From Diabrotica undecimpunctata (Eukaryota; Arthropoda; Insecta; Coleoptera; Chrysomelidae), in assembly GCF_040954645.1 (NCBI RefSeq), contig NC_092809.1, positions 69,542,141-69,606,140 on the forward strand: a stretch of DNA of 64,000 nucleotides. Direction: 5' to 3'. Positions 10,440 through 21,759 of the stretch are shown here, one piece after another. Under the pieces are notes generated by a model. That model searched no databases. It was not told the DNA's origin and worked only from the letters and a program-made list of their open reading frames with translations. Numbering within the stretch: the first letter of the stretch is position 1; each line of letters opens with the position of its first letter. The position numbers were made by a program, and so were the translations under genes.

Positions 10440-11563
10440 ATGCAGACGATCATGATCCGCATGAGCTTTAGGAAGCATTTTCGTGTTATTGAAGTGTAGC
10501 ATTTCACGAATTTATTCAAATCGATTGATACTCATCGTGTTTTTTATTTTTTCAAATCCATATTCCTCGGATCAGTATCTTCTGATATTTGACATATTTA
10601 TTACCGACATATAAATGCAGATACCAATGTACTTCTTTATTTCTCCAGTCGTTATATTCGCCGGTTTTAGAATATTTTTTTGATTGCTGTAGAGTGTTTA
10701 GGTTCGATTCTTTAGCGATTTTCTCAAATAGCTTATTGGTAAAAGTATCTGGAAAAAAATCAACAAATTACATACTAAACTGCAAAAGGAATAATTGACT
10801 TATTAGGTGTTACCTGAAGAACTGATAGGGTGTTGATAGGTCCATTATATTTGTTGGGTAATTTTCATCACCCCAAAATGTTGTACCCTGAACATTTTGT
10901 TCAAAAGATGCTTGCTTCCAACAAATAGATTTGAATGCGTCTTTATCCAGTGTAAATATATTTCCTTCTGTGTCGTTTGCGTCTTCATTCTCAGGTATTA
11001 TTTCGTCGATAAGATCTGCCTCATTATTATTTTTAACGTTCGAATTGGTTAGTTCTACATCATCTAGTTCATGCTCAAAAATAATTGGAGTATTTTCAAT
11101 GTCCAAATTGGCGTAATCCACAGGATCTTGAAACTTTTCAGCAGCCCATTCTAAGCAATTATCAACGTTTTCACTTAAATTATCTTCGTCCAATTCTTCC
11201 AGATCATCGTCACTTTCAAGAAAACGTTCTGCCAAATTTTTCAACTCCTGGTTTGTGAAAGGTTTTCGAAAATCCCTTTTTTTGTCTATCGCCCCGAGAT
11301 TAAAAAAAGCATAAAATGCATGTTGTAGCATATTTTCTACATTTTGTTAGAATACCCGGTAATTTATTTTTATGAACTCTGGATACGCACTGATATAACA
11401 AATAGTTTGAATACTTACCTAATTTACCAAATTTATCGAGTTTTTCTACCAAAAACCGCTCCAAATGTTCAAAAAACCACAAATTTACTACGTCAGACCC
11501 ACACACCAACCACCAAAATAACAGCTGACATATAGAATTTAAATTCTGTACTTGCTGCGCCAT
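10440..11563 (-). pseudogene. Intron-containing piggyBac-like (PGBD-type) transposase gene, truncated
   Basis: Minus-strand pieces form a spliced-looking gene. A first exon (MAQQVQNLNS...) starts at 11563 and ends at a GTAAGT near 11420. A second exon encodes an acidic N-terminus (10810-11331), ends IMDLSTPYQFFR, and runs into GTAACA at its 3' edge. A CAG acceptor near 10745 is followed by FTNKLFEKIAKESNLNTLQQ and then LHFNNTKMLPKAHADHDRLH (to about 10440). These phrases are the hallmark of PGBD4-type piggyBac transposases, which cut and paste at TTAA. Stops occur within the third segment and the catalytic Asp region is missing, so it is a relic. The first exon was not recognised independently. 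Confidence 0.65.
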
Positions 11564-11891
11564 CTATTGCCAGCAAAGCGAAACTCGATTTAAAGTGTGT
11601 ATATCTTTATAATATGTTACACTATGCATTTACGTGTATCATACAACATTTAATGAAAATGGAACTCTTCAATATTTTATATGTAGCAGATATGCTACAT
11701 GATGCATTGTAAGGTTAATTTAACTAGGTTAAATAAGAGAATAACAAAAAACAAATTAATTCTATAAAAAATGCCCGTATACATAAAATAAACAGTGGAT
11801 CATACCGCCGTGGAGATCGTCATCGCCAGGATTGACACTCTAAATTTTATTGTATATAATATTACCTAGGATATAATTTTATTTTTTTATT
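11564..11891. other. No recognisable gene
   Basis: This AT-rich spacer lies between the piggyBac relic and the 1.2 kb TIR element. I see nothing in it. Confidence 0.35.
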
Positions 11892-12065
11892 GAAGTTATA
11901 CTTCTATACGCACGGTCGGCGTTGAAAATTTGCATGAGTGAATTTGTGAAACAATTACCTACATATGTAAGATAATGAGTAAGAGAGAGACAGAAGATAT
12001 ATTTTCTCTCTCTTCCTCTCTCGAGAATAAAATTGTTCCTTTTGTATTTAATATTATATATATAT

Positions 12066-12103
<38 letters not shown>

Positions 12104-12164
12104 CGCAAATTATTAGAACAAAGTATAACTAAGACATCGTCGAATAATAATAAGAACATAAAAT

Positions 12165-12229
12165 AACATTGAAATAAGGGAGGCTGCACCGTAATTGGAA
12201 ACGGTTGATAAAGCTGCACATGATGATGA

Positions 12230-12235
<6 letters not shown>
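12165..12235 (+). other. LINE 3' end with ATG-repeat tail
   Basis: The block reads AAGGGAGGCTGCACCGTAAT, then TGG, and ends in a TGATGATGATGAT tail that runs into a TA microsatellite. The same block (AAGGGAGGCT.CACC.TAATT) occurs on the minus strand at about 21550-21600, also with a GATGAT tail and TA tract. This identifies both as 3' termini of one RTE-type LINE family. The tail is short and carries no coding sequence. Confidence 0.5.

Positions 12236-12296
<61 letters not shown>
12232..12296. repeat. (TA)n microsatellite
   Basis: About 32 TA units follow the ATG-repeat LINE tail directly. A shorter TA tract lies at 12065-12100. Confidence 0.95.
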
Positions 12297-12301
<5 letters not shown>

Positions 12302-13329
12302 ATATGGATTAATATTATTTATGTGATATGTTTTGTACTATTTAAAATTAAGTATTTATAATTATTTTAGGCTTTTGTATTTCAAAATAATCACTGTTTT
12401 ACCGAGAACTGTCAATTTTGAAATCTGTTAGTGTCATGTCTAATTGGCAAATGTTTGGTTCACACGTTGGTGGTTGTGAGTTGGAATCCCAATTATAAAT
12501 TTTCTTGTTTATTTTTGAAATATTTAAAAACCTCACTTAATCTTATTAAATATATTGTAATATACGCAAAAAACATAAATTTTAAAATAAAATGAAAATT
12601 TACAACATAATCCATGTTGTTGGTTTTTTATTTTTATCTTCGTAAAGTAAGTTATAAATGTATATTGGCAGTTTTAAATACTTATGAATATTACATTGTA
12701 ATTTATATTGTATTATTATATTCAATTATGTTGCAGTGTATTTATTGTATTGTAATTTTTATATTAATAACAAAATAAACAATGAATTTTACTGCAAAGT
12801 ATGTGTAAAACTTTTTTTTGCATTCAACTCCTTTTATACATATATAAAAATAAAAATATATATTTTCATTAAAATATTGATACAATCCTTCATTTACTAT
12901 ACTCCTATTACAGGTCAAATGTTTATATACAGCAAACGATGCACCATATACCTACATAACTAATTATTTTTCTCTTTCTGCTCTCTCTTACCTATAGGAT
13001 TACATATGTAATGATTGTGCAGATTGACTCCTATATAAATTTTTAACGGCGAACGCGTGTTTAGAAGTATAACTTCTACCGGTGCCACACCCGTTTTTTT
13101 TTTATTTCAAGTACCTGCATTTTTATTTAATTTAAACCTGAGTTTTACTGCGTCTGCTGTCTTAAAGAGCTACCCGTCACATAACTGAAATGAACCGTAT
13201 GTATAGTACTAAAACAACAAATGAATTAAAAGAAATATATGAGGGAATGTGTCTTATTTAACGACAAAAAATACTAAAATAATAATTTTTGCATTAGCTG
13301 TCAAAATGTGTCATACGTGAATGGCACCA

Positions 13330-13625
13330 CGTAGCCACTCAAAATAAGCACACCCACAAAACACCTAACTTCATTATCTGTAATATCACTCTAGTCAAGT
13401 TTTTTTGTGCCGCATATGTATTTGCATATGTTGTTATCATATCGAATAGGTTGTCGTCAAAAAATAGCCTGAAGAGCTGTAATGGCGTGCAATTTGGTTT
13501 CGGTCCGATTTCTGGTCTCTAGTAAACATCTTTAGGATGCTGGTACAGATCACCTATAAGCCATTGTACAGATTCCAGTTTTTCGAAAATATTCGAAGGT
13601 TTTGTTTCTTCAGCGGTTCCCTACT
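13330..13625 (-). pseudogene. piggyBac transposase N-terminal fragment
   Basis: Minus-strand reading with frame changes gives NIFEKLESVQWLIGDLY, then CTPLQLFRLFFDDNLFDMIT, TYANTYAAQ and DNEVRCFVGVLILSGY. The order PLxFFxLFFDDxLxDxI, then YAxQ, then the FxGVLILSGY helix is the conserved N-terminal part of piggyBac transposases upstream of the first catalytic Asp. The catalytic core is absent. The next relic follows upstream at once on the same strand, so one insertion was probably cut by the other. Confidence 0.6.
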
Positions 13626-14240
13626 TGACCAAGAAAGTTAATTTGGCCCATGCCACAAAACCAGTTTCACTTCCAGTATGAGGAAGAATAAGCCGAGAAC
13701 CTCTTTGAGTAGAAGCTTTCAGTCCAGTAGAAAGCACTGTTATAAAGACATCTCGTGGATTCTTGATCGTTGTGTCTCTCAATTACTTTTTAACTGAAGC
13801 ACCGACGTTAGTTCAAGAGTTATCAGTATAGTTAAGGTGTGCATTATCCATCTTCCTCAATGTTTTTATTTGTCTGATGTACTTTCCATAATTACCGAAT
13901 CTCGACCTCTTTACCATATTCAAAATCCATTTCATTCAGTAGCATACAAAATGTGGTTTTTGAAAAAGCTGGTAGGTTCTAATCATCCTTTACTCTATTT
14001 ATTATGCTGCCGACGGTTGGTGCTATGTTTTCCAAAAAAAAAAAATCATGGACAATTTTCCTTATTCGAGATTTCACTTCCTCATCGTAAGTATTCTCAC
14101 GTGAATTGGACTGGAAACTGTTTTTCTTTCTTTATGTACTGGTTTCAGTTCGCCTTGCTTGACCTTTTCGCGGATGTCATAAACTGGCAACGGCTCCATA
14201 ATGTAGGTACTTTCATCCGTTTGCAAAAATAAAATAGAAC
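13626..14240 (-). pseudogene. IS630/Tc1-mariner-like DDE transposase relic
   Basis: The most readable part (13626-13740, minus) is STGLKASTQRGSRLILPHTG followed by SETGFVAWAKLTFLV. In a common insect DDE family this block (G-L-x-TGLK-x-P-x-GKGxRLI-x-H-x-GS-x-x-GFV) sits between the first and second catalytic aspartates. Further upstream, RIRKIVHDFF, APTVGSIINRVKDD and TTFCMLLNEMDFEYGK fit the N-terminal helix-turn-helix portion of the same family. Many stops and frame changes are present, and the second and third acidic residues are missing. Confidence 0.55.
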
Positions 14241-14959
14241 TGAGCTTTTATAGTTATTTCCAACAAGTTTTTGGTCTAATAGATTCGCTTAAAACAGATT
14301 CGCTTCTCCTACTGACTTTATAATGACCTTGATTTCTCAAAGAATATGTTTACAATGAAAGATACTGGAAATTGATAAATATAGATAGGCTATCGACAAT
14401 GAGTTTTTAACATATTTTACTTTTATTGTAGTATTTCTCTTCATGTTATTGTTTATTTCGACAATGTAACTCTCTTATTTATATATTGATGATTGAATCA
14501 TGCTTTAGTTGAAACAATAATGATAGTCTTTTATACAACTGTGGGCAATTGTTATGTGCGCGTATATTTCAGTGTTATGGTTCTTAAATCCAGTCCCAAT
14601 GCGCCGCTAGGAACAAACCGGCAACGTGGTCGATCGTTCTCCTGTAAAAAATACATTGCCCAGCTTAGCTGCACTGCATTCTAACTGTGGCTTCTACTAT
14701 AGTAAAAGTTATTCAAATCCAAGATCTACATACCTCAAAAATAATGTATCACTATAAAATAATGACCACGAAGCCCTTTGCCGCAAAGCTCTTTATTTGG
14801 TATTTGTTAGACTTAAGCACCCTCAAAATACGTTTGTCTTGATACGTACATTTCTATACAAAACGTAATTTAGAATGTAGTACAGGACTGTAGCATGTTA
14901 AATTTGTTTAATTTAAAACTTATTACGAGCCTGTATTTACAGTTAACTATGTCTAGAGA
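14241..14959. other. No recognisable gene
   Basis: AT-rich sequence. The short open frames here have no family resemblance that I can see. Confidence 0.35.
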
Positions 14960-15470
14960 TTAACCCTTTCGCTACGGGCCAAGTGTCGGTTGCGCGTTGC
15001 TCATATACGGCGCCGGGAGAATTGTGCACTTTGCGATAGAGACGGCCCTTCCGTAGTTTACATTCTTTATATTGAAGTGGTTGAATCGTTTTTCGTTTGT
15101 CGACATTTTGTTTATATTCGTTTTATCGTAGTAGTGGATTTTTTTTTTTTTTCGTAAAACTTCAAAAAAACGGTATTCAGAAAGTACGGCGCTAGGGTGA
15201 GTGATGTGCTGCCGTGTATGTACAATATCAGTATGGTGTATTTGCGGATCGTAACCTAAATGAACGGTACTAGTAAGCAAGATGGACAATGTAGAACGTA
15301 CTATTACGATTACAGCTCTTTAATTTAAAGATTTAAAGCTCAGATTAATTAAAAATGTACGGTGACAGAACCTGAACGATGGAGATTAATTTGCGTAATA
15401 GTACGGCGCTCGCTCATTAAAGCTGCAAATAAAAATCGTACTTTTACTGCAACAGTATCGAAAGGGTTAA
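14960..15470. mobile_element. piggyBac-type MITE flanked by TTAA
   Basis: TTAA at 14960-14963 is followed by CCCTTTCGCTACGGGCC. At the other end GTATCGAAAGGG precedes TTAA at 15467-15470. The element proper is 14964-15466 (503 bp), with terminal CCCTTTCG(C/A)TAC inverted repeats and the TTAA duplication diagnostic of piggyBac insertion. The motif TACGGCGC occurs three times inside (about 15006, 15184 and 15402) and may be a transposase-binding repeat. There is no coding capacity. It is probably mobilised by a piggyBac transposase, though its ends differ from those of the autonomous copy at 18977. Confidence 0.8.
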
Positions 15471-16464
15471 TATTCTTTATCCCTTTGAATACGTATAAGT
15501 CTTTGTACTAAAAATATTTTTTTGTCGTAATAAATTCTGATTGAGGTTAGAGTATTCCATAAACAAATATGTTTTCTTTTAAACCACTTCATTCAAGTAA
15601 TAATCTCGCATAATCCATCTCAAAATTTTATTGGGTTTCGCTTATAATTTACTAAAAGCGTTACTGTTTACTCAAGAGAACAAATATTTTGAATCAAAAG
15701 ACACTTTCCCTTTCCAAAAATTAATTAGCTTAGTTGTTTTTTGTATATTAATATGCATTTGGACGTGTGTATTTGTAGTTAAGTTATAATTGAGAAACTC
15801 ACACTTTTGTGGAGGCGTTCACTCCTCGTTTTAATTAATTTTATTTTAGTAGATACGATATAAATTATTTGATTTTTTTCTGTAGAAGATAATATCACTC
15901 TTTTAAATTGTACTATTGAATATGTAACCTTTTCTTACAGCGTTTGGGTGAATATGTCGATTTTCAAGAGTTATTTCATTAATTTGCTGATATGTTTTCT
16001 GATATGTGTTTTTTTGATGTATTTGTGAGAAATGTTTGTTGAGTGTATTTAATATTGAGTTCCTTTATGAATTTCAGGTTAAAACTCATTAGAGCCCATT
16101 GTGTTTTGCGGTTTAGTTGTATTCCGTGATTCTTGCTTTTCTTCTGTTTATCTATCTGTCTTTGATCTGTATTTTTTTATCATTAATATCCTTACCAACC
16201 TCAAATGAGGCTCCCAAACTGAGCAACGTGGTTTTCGTTAAGCATTGTGAAATAGAAGCTTTTTATGATCTACTTTTGTCAGCTTTTTTACTGCAGGACA
16301 CGATATCTTCTTTCTACAACAAATTCCTATCGTATTTAAAAGAACAGTAATCCTGCATTTTGTAGACTTACGAAGTCTACTAAATTGAATTCTCTGGAGA
16401 ATCTTATCAAATTACTGTGCAACAAGGAAATATAGCAAAATTTAATAAGAACATAAGGAAACAC
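15471..16464. other. No recognisable gene
   Basis: AT-rich sequence. A 77-codon open frame at 16117-16350 is hydrophobic at its start but matches nothing I know and lacks supporting context. Confidence 0.35.
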
Positions 16465-16525
16465 CTTGGTGGCATAGTGGCAACTTACTTAGCGTAAAAA
16501 ATCTTATCGGTTCTCACACTGGTTA
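16465..16525 (+). other. tRNA-like promoter block, possible SINE head
   Basis: TGGCATAGTGG (16470-16480) is an exact fit to the RNA polymerase III A box, and GGTTCTCACAC (16509-16519) is a loose B box at tRNA-like spacing. No cloverleaf, poly-A tail or target duplication was found, so this is only a candidate SINE head. Confidence 0.3.
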
Positions 16526-16689
16526 CCTAAGTCAATCATATAAATAAGTGATCCTATGTAAAGGAAAAAAAATAAAAACATAATAAAACGTCTGGAGTAG
16601 AAAGTAAGGGTATGGGCTACAGCTAAATAGGAGTATGACACGGATCATAATAGTAGATAAAGGTCAGAAAAACCTTTAATACATTAGTG

Positions 16690-18480
16690 GGGGCTTTTAA
16701 CTAGTAAATAGTTGTATATACCTGGGGTCTCACATAAATAACGAAAGAGGAAGCGACTAAGATATAAGCAGAAGGCTTTCTATTGCAAGAAAAACTATGG
16801 TGAAACGGGTAAATATTTGGAAAAATGGGTGGATTAACCGTGGATTAACCACTTAGCCGACAAAATATTACAGGTCCAGAGAAGGATAAAAGGAAGTTAT
16901 AAAAAAATTATAAAAATTTGATTGTGTTACCACATATCTATCAAATATAAGGACTGTAGAAGAGGGGGAGGCCATAATGGTAAATTTAAAAAAACCCATT
17001 AGAGTAAAAATACCTAAACGCAAATCGTCGACAACAGGGCAAAAAAAATTAGGCGATCGAAAACAAAAGGGTTGTTGTTTGCGACTATTTGGAAGATACC
17101 TTAAACTAAATAGCTCTTATAACGCGGATAATATGTAGCCCACTGACGAAAATCGGAAGCAAGAAGAAATGCCGGAAACATAGAGAGAGGCAATAGTATG
17201 TCGCATTCATAAAAAGGGAGATAAAGCAGTGTGAGAAAACTACAGAGGTATCATTATTCTCGATGAAACACATCACTTACTCGCCAGAGTCATAAGAAGT
17301 GGACTGGAAGGGTACTTAAAGGAGCAAGTTGGTAAATACCAGGGAGGATTTAAAAATGGCAAATCCACCATAGATCAAATATTCGTGTGAGAATTATTCA
17401 GAGCCGTACATATAAGCAACAGTAAAGCTAAACCTCCTTTTTACAAATTTCAAACATGCTTACAATTTTGTAATAAGAAAGCGTCTGTACGATGATGTAA
17501 GAGTACTTGGAATTCCAAAAAAGATGATTAAAATAGTAAAAATGATCTTAATAAAGACAGACAATAGAGTAGGGTTAGAAGGAAGCCTAAAAGGAAAATT
17601 TGAAGGAAGAACGGAATTAGAGCGGGAAAATTCACTGCCCACAATACTCTTTAATTTCTTGCTGGAGGCAAAAATTAAAGAGAGTAGAATACGAACAAAA
17701 GGTATAATTTGCGACAACAGAAGCCAGGTCCTGGTCTTTACAGATAATGTAGTGTTAATGGCAAAAACTAAAGGGGCCCTGCTAAGGATTTTCAAATTTT
17801 AAAGCAAAGACTAAATAGTATGGACTGATTACTATTAAGCAAAAAAACAAATATATGGAAATATGACACACCACGTATGAAGACACATAACTGAAAACTA
17901 CCACCAACAATAGGAGTGAACAGTATTGCTTCAAAAAGTTGACGCAGTTTAAGTATCTTGGAGTAACCCTAACAAATAAAGGGGAAGAAAGCCAAGAAAT
18001 TGAGAAACGAATTTCGAGAAGAAAGAAGATGGATGGGGCTCTACATAAACTACTTAGTACAAAAACATTCCCATAGAGACAAAATTCAGACTATACCGAA
18101 CAGTGATTTAACCAATGGTCCTGTATGGAAGCGAAACATGGGTTATAAACAAAAATCAAGAAAACATCTGGAAACAGAAAGTTTTGAAAAAATATATTTG
18201 GGGGAGTTAAAGACTATAAAAATGTTTGAAGGAGACGAACAAATGCAGAGATTGGAGAGCTGTACGAAAAATCAGAAATTAGCCTAGCCAGATCATCAGG
18301 ACAAAGAAACTTAGATAGTTAGGCGTTCTTGCGTAAATGGCAGATGAACGTTAAACAAAGTATTAGCTGTTAAAAGGAAAAAAAAAGAAGAGCGTGTAAG
18401 GAAGACCTACAAAGAATCTGGATAACAAATTGAAGAACTGTGGCCATGAACAAAAGGAACTGGACGATAATAGTGGAAAA
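16690..18480 (+). pseudogene. Decayed non-LTR retrotransposon reverse transcriptase sequences
   Basis: At 16710-16830 a fragment reads YLGSHINNERGSD, DISRRLSIARKTM, NIWKNG, which is a post-RT block. From about 17190 a second RT begins: IHKKGDKAV, NYRGIIILDE, YQGGFKNGKSTIDQIFV, then KIVKMILIK...LPTILFNFLLEAKI (17524 on), FTDNVVLMAKTK in the place of the FADD motif, and GVTLTNKGEESQEIEKRISR (about 17960). The C-terminal region runs to about 18300. There are many stops and frameshifts. The two RT stretches are out of order, so at least two insertions or an internal rearrangement are present. Confidence 0.75.
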
Positions 18481-18976
18481 ATTCTCAGTCATGGACCTCT
18501 ATGTTCTATTGAGATGTATACATAAATGGCATTTTTGCATATTTAGAAAAAGTAAAAGGTAATTACTTGATGAAAATTTGTATTTGATATAACTTATTTA
18601 ACACGAATCACTGTTTTTTTTAGTTTTATCTTCTATTTTTTTATTTTAATTTAATTATTTTAAAATATTTATATAAAAAGTTCTTTTTGTGTTCCTAACT
18701 TTACGCTAGGGATGATGCCAGCATTATAGCTTCATAGCAAAAACCAATTACTATACAACAAAAGAAGCCAAAGACAAATTTTCCAACTATTCCTTAGGTA
18801 TCCTGCTTCTAAATAACCCAAATAATAAAATATTATTAGACGCTCTCTACTTCATTAATAATGCCTAAAATACTTATTATATATAGACGGTATATCAGGG
18901 CGGGTGTTAGCGTAAATGAATAGCAAATAAATAAAAATTGTAGTACAATATCATTATGTGTCATCGACTCGGTTTA
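18481..18976. other. No recognisable gene
   Basis: An AT-rich stretch up to the TTAA that flanks the piggyBac element. Nothing is recognisable in it. Confidence 0.35.
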
Positions 18977-21385
18977 TTAACCTTTCAGTGCTAACGTGAA
19001 TTATTTTGACGTAAGTGCTAACGTCCGTCTCTGGGACCGTATATTTATACATGCCCTAGTACTGTAAATTTTACCAATTTTTAAAATTTAATTACTTTAA
19101 GGGTCTTATTAAATACTTTTTTATTTAAAATAAATACAGTTTTATTTAAAAATTATGTTTATAAACATTTATTTTGACAAAAATAATTACTTAACAAAAA
19201 CAAGCTACTATTCTAAAATGTGGGAAAAAAAACCCTAAAATCTTACTACAAACAAAAAATTTGCTTAGTTGCTTTTAAACTAAAGCTTACATTATCCACT
19301 TATAATAACCACACTTAAAAAATTCTAATAATACGAGGTAACTTAAAACTTAAAAAAAGTCAATCTTTTTCTGAACATTCCACACATATACCCTTTATGT
19401 GTTCTAAGCACATAAATTTATTACACGAGTAACAACTGTACTTTGTTTTTCGACTTTTCTGGCTTCCACAGTAAAAACAACGACCATGAGATTTTGCAAT
19501 ATTTTGCACATTCAACGTAATATCAAACATTTCTCTGAGTCGCATACTTATCATCCTTGGCATATTTGGTGCAATTGCTCTACGTCTGGCATGTGGTTCA
19601 AGCAATTGAATACCCATTGTCTCTAAAAATGTTCTTCTAAGTGGTATGCGTTGGGCTCTCCGAGCAGAATTACACTTGTATATTGTATATGAATTTATGC
19701 CGGCGATATTCAGTAGTGCATAAAATATCACCATGGGCCAGCGATTAGTCGATCTTGCACAATTGTAGCTTTCACACATCTTGTCAATAGTGTCCACTCC
19801 TCCCTTGGTTGCGTTGTAATCAATTATTATGTTAGGCTTACCAGTCTGGGGATCGAACGTATCATCTTCATAATGCATTGTTGACATCAGGAGCACAACT
19901 TTTTTCGGTTTTTGAATATACGAAACAATAGTGCATTTATCTTGAAATGCAAACATACTTGTAGAAGTAGGCCTATTTATAGGCGCCGTAAATTCCAAAG
20001 GCAGTTCTGGTCTATTTCTTCGAAGAGTTCCAATTATAGTGAGCTGATGATTGGCCAATAATGTATCAGCTAGCTGCTTACTGGTAAAAAAATTATCAAG
20101 TGTAACATTTCTATTTGTACCCCAGACAGGTCTGCACAAACGTACTACTAAATCCAAAGTCTTTGTGGTTTGCTGGAAGGGTCCGTGTGGTTGCTGACCA
20201 ACATAAATTTCTAAATTTGAGGTATAAGCTAATTTAGCATCAGTCAAGGCGTATATTTTTATACCGTACCTATTTGGTTTTTTTGGCATATAAACTTTGA
20301 ACCCACAGCGTCCTCTAAAAGCTTCTAATTTTTCATCAACTGTACAATAGTGTGACATGGTGTAGTGTTTTGGCAAATTGGTGTTGAAGTCTTCATAAAA
20401 GTTTCGAATAGGAGCTAATTTATCTATTTTTTGTCTCTCTGCACGAGTTTGTTTATTATTAAAGCGAATAAATGCCAATAAAAATTTCAATCGCTCGTAT
20501 GACATTGTAAGGCGAAATATTTCTAAGGAAGTACCGTTTTTTCTAAACAAGTCGCGAGCATTGAGATGGTTATTCTTGAACTTTCCTGCTATGTACAACA
20601 GGCCTATAAGTGCTTTTATTTCTAGTATATCCGTCTTTCTGTAGGTTCTATTCAAAGGATCAGCATGTAGTTCAATATTTATATTTGTATTTATTACAAT
20701 AAGTTCCAACATCTGGTCTGTTATAAAAGATCCCCAAATATCACTAAAGATTAATTTCTCCTTAGCATCCCCCTTTACTCCTGGTAAATGTCTCAGTAAA
20801 TTGTCTGCTCTTGTACGCACTCGCTTATTACCAACATGCTTTCGCCATTTAGTTTTTTTATCCTTACCAAAAAAAAATAGGAATTCGCCGGCAAATATTT
20901 TCTGCTTCTGCCTCATGAAATATATCATTTTCTGCTTCTGATATATCCTGTTCACTCTCTGTATCGAGATTTTGTATTTCAACTTCGTCTTCTTCAGAAC
21001 TATCCGAAGAATCGTTGCATTCCAATTCATCATTACTATCAACGTCCTCTAGAAGTCTCTGCAAATATTTTTGCTCCTCCTCGTAGTTCATTTCTATTTC
21101 TAAAAAGTAAAAAAATAATATCTTATTCACTAAAAATACAACGCTAAAAGTTACAATCCTTACCTTTAGTACAGCCGCAAAAGCTAACATCCGTCTCTGA
21201 GACCGAAATCGTATGTAACGAACGAACCGTGTATCTACATTCAACAATATTTTAATACTAACAACGGTTAGGCAAAATATGAAGCTATTGAATGACCTAG
21301 CGCGAATATCGGAACGGATCGATAATTATCGGTATGAATAGGTTAGCTCCGTCTGTGAGACCATGCGTTAGCACTGAAAGGTTAA
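18977..21385 (-). mobile_element. Near-complete piggyBac transposon with TTAA target duplications
   Basis: TTAA (18977-18980) and TTAA (21382-21385) bracket a 2401-bp element. Its ends are perfect 16-bp inverted repeats CCTTTCAGTGCTAACG (18981 inward and 21381 inward). A subterminal CCGTCT(C/G)TGxGACC block recurs at about 19023, 21190 and 21350. It contains a single transposase gene on the minus strand. Intact ends plus an almost open gene suggest recent mobility. Confidence 0.93.
19360..21091 (-). CDS. piggyBac transposase, one frameshift at a homopolymer
   Basis: This is the cut-and-paste transposase of the surrounding element. Its natural ATG is at 21091 (MNYEEEQKYLQRLL), opening an acidic N-terminus. 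At the 9-base A/T run near 20869-20877 the frame shifts by one base, and the rest is open to the stop at 19360. Numbered in the long downstream frame (560 codons from 21042), the catalytic aspartates are D236 (TVDEK), D316 (TLDNFFTS) and D417 (GGVDTIDKM). The C-terminal cysteine-rich DNA-binding domain is RCFYCG...YSCYSC...CLEH...CVEC at about 521-557. Total length would be about 576 residues, near the family norm of about 590. The frameshift could be a real mutation or a sequencing error in the homopolymer. Confidence 0.92.
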
Positions 21386-21395
21386 TATTATTTAC

Positions 21396-21398
<3 letters not shown>

Positions 21399-21448
<50 letters not shown>

Positions 21449-21494
21449 TATATACATAATATATATATAGACATATGTATATATATGTATATAT

Positions 21495-21539
<45 letters not shown>

Positions 21540-21540
21540 T
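21399..21540. repeat. TA-rich microsatellite
   Basis: Two TA tracts are separated by a TATACATA-rich linker. They begin just outside the piggyBac element and end at the 3' tail of a minus-strand LINE. The small Tyr/Ile-only reading frames here are artefacts. Confidence 0.95.
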
Positions 21541-21700
21541 TATATATCATCAGTATCATCATTCTCAGCATATTCTACCAATTATGGTGAAGCCTCCCTT
21601 ATATTCATTCATCATATATGCCCACGATTGTCTAAAATTCGCTTCTCTGTGCCATGTTGTGCCGGCTTGTTTCCTTTTATCATAGTCCTATCTTAAATAC
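21541..21700 (-). other. RTE-type LINE 3' end (minus strand)
   Basis: Read on the minus strand, this gives a coding-like end (CAACATGGCACAGAGAAGCG and onward) followed by AAGGGAGGCTTCACCATAAT and a GATGATACTGATGAT tail into a TA tract. The tail block matches 12165-12235. The part at 21620-21690 is also repeated in inverted orientation at 21960-22045, so two copies of one LINE 3' end face each other here. Confidence 0.6.
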
Positions 21701-21759
21701 TCTTGGATACCACAGTGTCGAGAGAAGCGCGCCTCGATCGGCTGTATAAGTAACCACTT

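Larger units (their letters stand above)
11892..13076. mobile_element. 1185-bp non-autonomous element with about 110-bp inverted repeats
   Basis: The left end GAAGTTATACTTCTA (11892) is matched in inverted orientation at 13062-13076. Similarity then continues inward for about 110 bases at roughly 75 percent by eye, including CGxCGTT, AAAATTT, ACATATGTAA and a GTAAGAGAGAG block. The first 13 bases are almost self-palindromic. The interior holds two TA microsatellites and a LINE 3' tail but no transposase. A target duplication is not evident. The family is unknown to me. Confidence 0.65.

Noticed and set aside
12441..12495. Possible tRNA-like B box (GAGTTGGAATCCC) and SINE head
   Set aside because: A box is poor and no cloverleaf can be drawn; too weak to list as a feature.
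14972..15289. 105-codon minus-strand open frame
   Set aside because: Lies wholly inside the TTAA-flanked MITE and includes its CG-rich repeats; no protein family match.
21475..21696. Two overlapping Tyr/Ile-rich open frames
   Set aside because: Microsatellite translation running into the antisense of a LINE 3' end.
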